The notes under the pieces are model-generated. The model was not told where the DNA came from. It was given only the letters and a program-made list of their open reading frames with translations, and made no database searches. Both the position numbers and the translations under genes were made by a program. A stretch of DNA of 64,000 nt, taken from positions 358,126,975-358,190,974 of the forward strand of contig CM042694.1 in NCBI GenBank assembly GCA_023614405.1, given 5' to 3'. This document shows positions 58,353 through 64,000 of this stretch, in pieces. Position 1 is the stretch's first letter; each line of letters starts with the position of its first letter. Source of the DNA: Avena insularis. Its lineage: Eukaryota > Streptophyta > Magnoliopsida > Poales > Poaceae.

Positions 58353-59188
58353 TGATATGGGGTGGCCCGATCTTCTCAGTAAGCGGATGGCGATGATGAT
58401 GGTGGATGATAGATAACTAGCATGTAGCTATGAACTCTCCCGCTCGATCCCTGATGCCAATGCAACAGCTCTCGAACCTTGTAGGATATTCACAACACCA
58501 CGCTCTTGCGCACGCAGCCGTGACCACGAACGGTAGTCTGCAATCTACTAATTCCCAATGGAACAAGAAATCACACTCAATTATAGTTGGTAGATTCGAA
58601 CACAGGGTAATTCGAGAGGTTCTATGAAAGAAACAACTCCAAAATATTTTAATGTGGTCTAAACCCTAACTTGTGACGGCTACAAAGGTTTATATGAGGG
58701 CTGGGGCGTCCTCCCCTCTAAACGGGCCTAAAAACAGCCATAACTTGGCCCAAACTGACTCGGTTCGACTCAAACTGATACATACCGACCCATATATGGG
58801 TTCGGCCTTATTGGCACGCAGTCCAAACGTCGTGGAACACCTCAAACATGTAATTCTGGGTGCGCCATCTCTCTCTCTTGCTCATACGTGATTTCCTCAT
58901 TGCCTCCTAGTGCGCATGCCTCCCGCTCCTCCCTCGCGCACTTGTTGATATTGGAAATCAGCGCTTGTCCTTCTTGCTGCAACTCTCCTCCTCGCGCAAC
59001 GCTTGGGTTATCAATAAACCTGATCATACAAAGATGCATAGACTTAGGTAGTATAAAGTTCTCATTAAGTAAAACATCAGGTTCAATTAGGAATGAATTC
59101 ACCTGATAGTCATTATTGATTTGACTCAATATTTCCTTCCGATTCAGTGCAATCGTAATCATCATAATCCCTGTATATATCCTCATCA
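58353..59188 (-). repeat. 3' LTR of E8 (836 bp)
   Basis: TGATATGGGG...CCTCATCA on the plus strand, matching 61843-62678. It encodes the conserved LTR tail peptide on the minus strand (QVNSFLIEPDVLLNENFILP at about 59050-59110). Confidence 0.94.
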
Positions 59189-60792
59189 TCCTCCCTTTCT
59201 TCATGAAAAGCCGTCCTCGGCTTTAGGTAAGCTGAAAGTGGGAGAAACAAAAAGAACAACGTGTACGCAAAGTATATGTATATATAACATGTTGTATTAT
59301 TGTTGTTCACATGAAAAGTATTTCCAGTATACATCAAGCAACTTAAATTGCAGGTATAAGTGAAGTACAAAGAATCATGATCATGGTGAAAAACAACTAA
59401 ATAGATAGTCTTGTTCTTCAATATTAAATTCAGTTTTCTTAAAGAAGATCTATGATCAAATTTGTGGACAAGATCTAACCAATTCAATATGTGTGAAAAC
59501 CAAATTGATTCACACCATGCTTCAACTGCGCTACTCTGATTAATATGAACATGATCATGTTGTCCAGTATGGAAGATGCAACTCCATTTGCAAATACAAG
59601 TGAAGTATAGAGCAGTAGCACAGCTAGACAAAGACTTTTGGGACAAACACAAAGGATATGAAAACTTGGGTTCTATTCTAGCAAGATTACAACGATCAAA
59701 CATAGGTAAAATTACTTGTGTTGGCTGTATTATATCAACTAGATCTGACTTTAGTTTCATACTATCACAAATTTCAGCATATGTCCCACAACAAGTCATC
59801 GACACACAACAAGTATGGCTGAAAACAGCATGTTTCAGTTCAGCGATTCTATCACAAGTAATGCATATGTGATCCACAAGAAAATTTTCATGCATGCTAT
59901 ATTCACCAATTAGATTGAAAGTGAAACAAGGAGAATATGTGCTAGAATTTAGACATGAAATTTCAGAAATCTTGTCCATAGTACAACTCATACTCATAGG
60001 TTCATTTAGCATGATGGAAAACACAATATCAGCATGTGGTATTCTAGCAAGTATTTCTTTATGTGTAATCAGTACCACATGATCAAAATTGGAATTTGGT
60101 AAACTATCACATGGTGCTGAAACAATAGTGTAAGGCAAATCACAAGGAGGCTTCAGTAAAGGAATAGACTCACAATATGTGGCACATGTTGGCTGAAGCT
60201 CCAAATTAGTACCAATGTCATCAACAATCTTCTCAGTTGTAGTAGGTACTACGACATCCTCCTCAAGTGACAATACCAGATCGTGTGATGCAGGTTGTAA
60301 AATAGGCGGCTCCCTTTCTTCAAAAGCAACCTGTACATCACAAGATACAACACTAGGAGTAGACATGATTAAGTTAGTAGACTACTCACATGTCTCATTA
60401 GTGTCCACTCTCAAAACTTCTGGAATAGGCCATTTGTAGTTGTTCAAAAACATAGAACGTAGAAATTGCTTGAAATCTTCCCAAAGGATTCTTTTACTCA
60501 TGACACCATACACAATCCTTGCGTCCTTCCACCAACGAGCTACCTCTTCATCCACACGTCGGTGAGCAAGAATGTATTCTATATGTCTATTAAACTTGCT
60601 ATCAAAAGTACGACATCTCGCAAAACCAAATCCCATATCAATTTCCCAAATCTGATATTCTGCGGGTGTGGCGGAACTTTCCAATCGCCACTTGATTGTA
60701 GTTGGATCATATGCCATGCCAACCACAATAGCTAAATAGTCATGGTAAACATCATCTGATTTCTGCATCACATCAACACTAGTAGAAGTCAT
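59113..60792 (-). pseudogene. E8 ORF: gag-like N-terminus fused to an unknown Cys/aromatic-rich region
   Basis: Start at 60792 (MTSTSVDVMQKSDD), homologous to the E2 gag start. The gag-like part includes RVDEEVARWWKDARIVYG and WEDFKQFLRSMF, similar to capsid-type gag. A TAG at about 60382 is followed in the same frame by MSTPSVVSCDVQVAFEEREP. Over 400 residues follow with paired motifs ALYFTCICKWSCIFHTG and SLYFTYTCNLSCLMYTG. The end, KPRTAFHEEREDDED, crosses the polypurine tract into the LTR, as in E2. No RT, protease or integrase motif. Part 2 is not a family I recognise. The stop is probably a single substitution. Confidence 0.6.
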
Positions 60793-60849
60793 GATTAGTA
60801 CATTAGTGCAAAAACACAAAATTGTTTTGGTGGCACACTCACAACTCAC

Positions 60850-61842
60850 TCAAAAACTGACAAGAAAGCAGATCTTACCGTTCCAAAGTGAATAGTGATG
60901 CTTACCAATTCGAAATCAAAGACTGATGCACTGGTGTGATGAAGTGAATACCAAAGGTATAGAAAATGATCGCAAGGCACACAGGTTATTTATGGTGGAG
61001 CTGTAGGTATGGTATCCTAACTACACCGCAAACAAGTCCTAGTGCTGATCGTATGACAAAGACCCACAGAAACACACACGGTGGAGATAAATGGGGCAAT
61101 TGCAACTATGAAAATGAGCTCAATAAAGTAAGGTATGTCGGAGGAATGCTCGTGTTGCAATGCACAAGGAGAGACGCTAGCAATGTCTCAACGAAACAGG
61201 CACAAGTTGCTAAACTGAGCAGCCCATAGAGCACTAAGCACGCTAGTCTCGTAGGATAGTTTTAGACACAAATAAAGGCTTACTAAGGCTCACAAGGATA
61301 GGTACGCTATGTGGACTCAGTAAAAAAAATAAACAAAAAAGAAAAAAAATTGACCTGAGAATTGGTCTCTGCCACGGCAGAAAAACGGCCTAAAATCCTG
61401 CCGCGGCAGGATGGCGGCAGAATTTTTTTTTCTCGTATGAGGGCAGACCGGTCTGTGGTGAGGCGACGGTCCAACTTTTTTTTTTCACGCTGGAGCACAG
61501 ACCTGTCTGCGGTCAGGCGTGAGGCAGCGAGCCAAATTTTTTTTTTCGACTTGCCAAGCAGTACGCAACTAGGACTCTTTACTTGGTCAGATCTGAATTG
61601 ATGGTAGCGGAAAAAGATGGTGGAAAACAACTAGAACAACTAGAAAACAAATCTACGAAGAACAGATCTAAATCTAATCGAATAGAGGAACTCGACCAGC
61701 AACTATTACTCGATTACGATGTAATCTAGGCTATGGCAACTCGTTTTGTGGGGCTTTTTCTGTATAGGATGAAAAACACTCTCTAATCTATGGATGGATT
61801 GTGGATTGCTTACCGAGGCAACGAGGAAATCTGATACCAAGA
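60850..61842 (-). other. E8 leader and primer-binding site
   Basis: Non-coding. Contains CTGCC-CGGCAG palindromes at 61366-61381 (one imperfect) and 61396-61411 (perfect 16 bp), an A-rich stretch at 61321-61350 on the plus strand, and a minus-strand CCATAAATAAC near 60985 that matches E2. Primer-binding site at 61831-61839. Confidence 0.65.
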
Positions 61843-62678
61843 TGATATGGGGTGGCTCGATCTTCTCAGTAAGCGGATGGCGATGATGATGGTGGATGAT
61901 AGATAACTAGCCTGTAGCTATGAACTCTCCCGCTCGATCCCTGATGCCAATGCAACAGCTCTCGAACCATGTAGGATATTCACAACACCACGCTCTTGCG
62001 CACGCAGCCGTGACCACGAACGGTAGTCTGCAATCTACTAATTCCCAATGGAACAACAGATCACACTCAATTATAGTTGGTAGATTCGAACACAGGGTAA
62101 TTCCAGAGGTTCTATGAAAGAAACAACTCCAAAATATTTTAACGTGGTCTAAACCCTAACTTGTGACGGCTACAGAGGTTTATATGAGGGTCAAGCGTCC
62201 TCCCTCTAAACGGGCCTAAAAACAGCCATAACTTGGCCCAAACTGACTCGGTTCGACTCAAACTGATACATACCGACCCATATATGGGTTCGGCCTTATT
62301 GGCACGCAGTCCAAACGTCGTGGAACACCTCAAACATGTAATTCTGGGTGCGCCATCTCTCTCTCTTGCTCATACGTGATTTCCTCATTGCCTCCTAGTG
62401 CGCATGCCTCCCGCTCCTCCCTCGCGCACTTGTTGATATTGGAAATCAGCGCTTGTCCTTCTTGCTGCAACTCTCCTCCTCCTCGCGCAACGCTTGTGTT
62501 ATCGATAAACTTGATCATACAAAGATGCATAGACTTAGGTAGTATAAAGTTCTCATTAAGTAAAACATCAGGTTCAATTAGGAATGAATTCACCTGATAG
62601 TCATTATTGATTTGACTCAATATTTCCTTCCAGTTTAGGCAATCAGAATCATCATAATCCCTGTATATATCCTCATCA
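61843..62678 (-). repeat. 5' LTR of E8 (836 bp)
   Basis: Pairs with 58353-59188. Encodes the tail peptide (VNSFLIEPDVLLNENFILPK) on the minus strand near 62550. No CTGCC-CGGCAG palindrome is seen inside this LTR, unlike E2. Confidence 0.94.
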
Positions 62679-63700
62679 TCAAGAATATGACCCTCCAAGA
62701 GATAGAAGAAAACAAGTTGCTTTGCCAACAATTGGATGCAACAGCAAAGATGGCATTAAGGACCAATAGTTCCTATACGAGTGCCACCACCACAATGGCA
62801 CCCAAAGTACAAGACGGCGACAAGGTAGAGAATAGTGAGCATGGGAATTTCCTTTCACCAATGGAGGCGCATGGACTTGAGAGAATCGAGCATATCCCTA
62901 TATGCTTGAGTGATGATGTGGTACCAATCCCATGTGAGTGTGAGAGCCACTTAGGCCACTTGAGTGAAAGCAAGAGTGAGATGAGTGACTCCACCATACG
63001 TGAGATTGAGTGCTTCCATTTGGAGGGCATGAGTGATACACCGAGTGAGTTGAGAGTGGTAGTTGATAGGTCATGTGAGGCCACTTTGATATCTAACGAC
63101 TTACCCTCTACCTCTAGTGTGTTTTCTTATGATGTGGTAGGTTCCGTGGATCAAGAAACGCCAAGCTTGGAGATGATGATGCCTCCGACCGAGAAGACAT
63201 ACATGGTGGATGAAGATGATGCCATCCCCATATTGGATGAAGAAGTCGCCCACATGGAGGCCAATACTACCACAACACCCACTTCATATGAGAGGTATGA
63301 ACAAGGCAAGAATACGGGTGTTGATGATGCCATGATCCCACTAGTGGACATGATGACTTGTGATGATTGGCATGCTATGGATGATGTTTGTGATATCACA
63401 TATGCTTCATTGATATTTCAATGTGATACTTTATTAATGTTGAGCATGTGAAATTATTTGATTGTGATGATGTTGCCATAGACATGCCATGCTCTAAACA
63501 TTAGATGTATGATATCATTGCTTGCACTTTGATGAACAATTGCTCTTTCCAATGTTTTGCTTGTAATGATAATCAAAATGGTACCCCTCGGACCATGCTT
63601 TGTCATGGATGTTTTACAATTTCTCCCGTTGCTAGCAATAATATGGATGATTGCTATTTCACTTGTTTTTCTTGCAACAATGATTCTCATATGGTTTCTA

Positions 63701-64000
63701 ATAGGGAAAAGGTGTCTGGTCTTTCGATGGGATAGTGATAATCGATTTGGGTGGATTTTGGGCTTGACGATCTGACTACACGTGTGGCCACAAGCTCTAA
63801 TGCAATCGCTAGTCCAATCTCCTGGAGGTTACCGATCTTGCAGAAGCACGATCAGCCTACCAGCGAGGGTCTTAATTCCTACCTGAAATCGAGAACAAGT
63901 AAGAACTAATATTGCAATCAAGATATTGCGAATAAAGATGAAAGCTTCGTTGAATATGTAGGGATCTTGAATAGGTGCGATGTCCAGGAGGACTCGGTGA
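63701..64000. other. Unassigned sequence after the E6 break
   Basis: Homology to E4 stops near 63700. The remaining 300 bp contain no convincing ORF; the phrase GAGAACAAGTAAGAACTAA and its surroundings look repeat-like, possibly another retroelement's leader, but I cannot name it. Confidence 0.35.

Larger units (their letters stand above)
58353..62678 (-). mobile_element. E8: non-autonomous LTR retrotransposon of the E2 lineage, nested in E6
   Basis: A 4326-bp element with two 836-bp LTRs (58353-59188 and 61843-62678) and exact duplication TCAAG at 58348-58352 and 62679-62683. The primer-binding site (minus TGGTATCAG) sits at 61831-61839 and the polypurine tract (minus AGAAAGGGAGGA) at 59189-59200. 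The internal region has a gag-like N-terminus and an unknown long ORF but no RT or integrase. LTR ends, the leader and the first gag residues match E2, so an E2-like element is the likely helper (inference). The LTRs differ at about twenty positions. Confidence 0.92.
57105..63450 (+). pseudogene. E6 unknown ORF, interrupted by E8
   Basis: Start MSRDFGTEDDIYEES. Five to seven acidic repeats of about 15-16 residues follow (SSSMEELELYIDNG, YPSMDDFECYINDA, SPSMEDMENFTNFEG). Then comes a Pro/Arg-rich run (PPPRRQAPPPTWR) and a His/Lys/Arg-rich run (RRHHHHKKSAKEKDHRRER). The frame reaches EESIK at 58352 and resumes at 62684 (NMTLQEIEENKLLCQQLD), continuing through PICLSDDVVPIPCECESH and VDEDDAIPILDEEVAHME until a small deletion near 63430 shifts it. 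In-frame stops are at about 57235 (TAG) and 57759 (TAA). Downstream, NNCSFQCFACND is still visible near 63535. Best-preserved copy of the N-terminal half; function unknown. Confidence 0.65.
54777..63700 (+). mobile_element. E6: non-autonomous gypsy-type element, split by E8, 3' end missing
   Basis: 5' LTR 54777-55698, primer-binding site TGGTATCA at 55701, leader 55709-57104, unknown ORF from 57105, E8 inserted at 58352/58353, then the ORF resumes at 62684. Similarity to E4 ends near 63700 within the Cys/aromatic repeat region, after which the sequence is unrelated. No 3' LTR is present in the window. Confidence 0.82.

Noticed and set aside
1..64000. tRNA, rRNA or organelle DNA insertions
   Set aside because: No cloverleaf-type or conserved rRNA sequence was noticed; tRNA-like matches are only the short retrotransposon primer-binding sites.

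Overview
The window looks like intergenic and pericentromere-like DNA from a large-genome grass, probably Triticeae or a close Pooideae relative (inference). The signs are nested Ty3/gypsy LTR retrotransposons with 5-bp target-site duplications (TSDs), a CACTA-type terminus, spliced plant genes with GT-AG introns, and no prokaryotic gene order. About three quarters of the window can be assigned to mobile or tandem-repeat DNA. Element names E1-E8 are local labels only.

Layout. (1) 1-20518: E1, a minus-strand Ogre/Tat-lineage gypsy element whose 3' end lies outside the window. Its spliced extra ORF runs antisense (179-4690), its pol is riddled with C-to-T stop codons, and E2 interrupts it (7097-14717, plus strand, exact TSD GTCCA). 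(2) 20581-20985: the last exon of an unknown host gene, with E1 apparently inserted in the intron just upstream. (3) 20986-23440: no recognisable genes. (4) 23440-31379: 3' part of a CACTA-like transposon made of about 124-bp subterminal repeats, split by E4 (24155-30795, minus, TSD AATGG), a non-autonomous gypsy-type element with a large unknown ORF. (5) 31380-35480: a 4.1-kb mosaic minisatellite. (6) 35500-43100: a low-copy gene island holding a zf-XS-like gene, two convergent RNase D/WRN-type exonuclease genes (one degenerate), an F-box/DUF295-like gene with one stop, a 36-bp-repeat ORF and a Myb/SANT-like ORF. (7) 43888-50361: E3, an autonomous but decayed minus-strand gypsy element lacking its 3' LTR. 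It abuts E5 (50362-54749, minus, containing a solo LTR at 52549-53544). (8) 54777 to about 63700: E6 (plus), head-to-head with E5 and split by E8 (58353-62678, minus, TSD TCAAG). (9) 63700-64000: unassigned.

How the parts relate. Two autonomous/non-autonomous partnerships are suggested. E2 (complete gag-pol domains) shares LTR, primer-binding site and leader with E8 and the solo LTR. E3 shares them with E4, E5 and E6. The non-autonomous members replace pol with long Cys/aromatic-rich ORFs of unknown function, yet keep the C-terminal tail that runs into the LTR. Both lineages carry arrays of short perfect palindromes, with lineage-specific arm sequence, upstream of the U3 TATA box and again in the untranslated leader. 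I consider this palindrome/duplicated-promoter arrangement plus the unknown ORFs the most promising undescribed feature here. No element appears intact. Exon limits, lineage names and functions come from reading the sequence by eye, without database searches.
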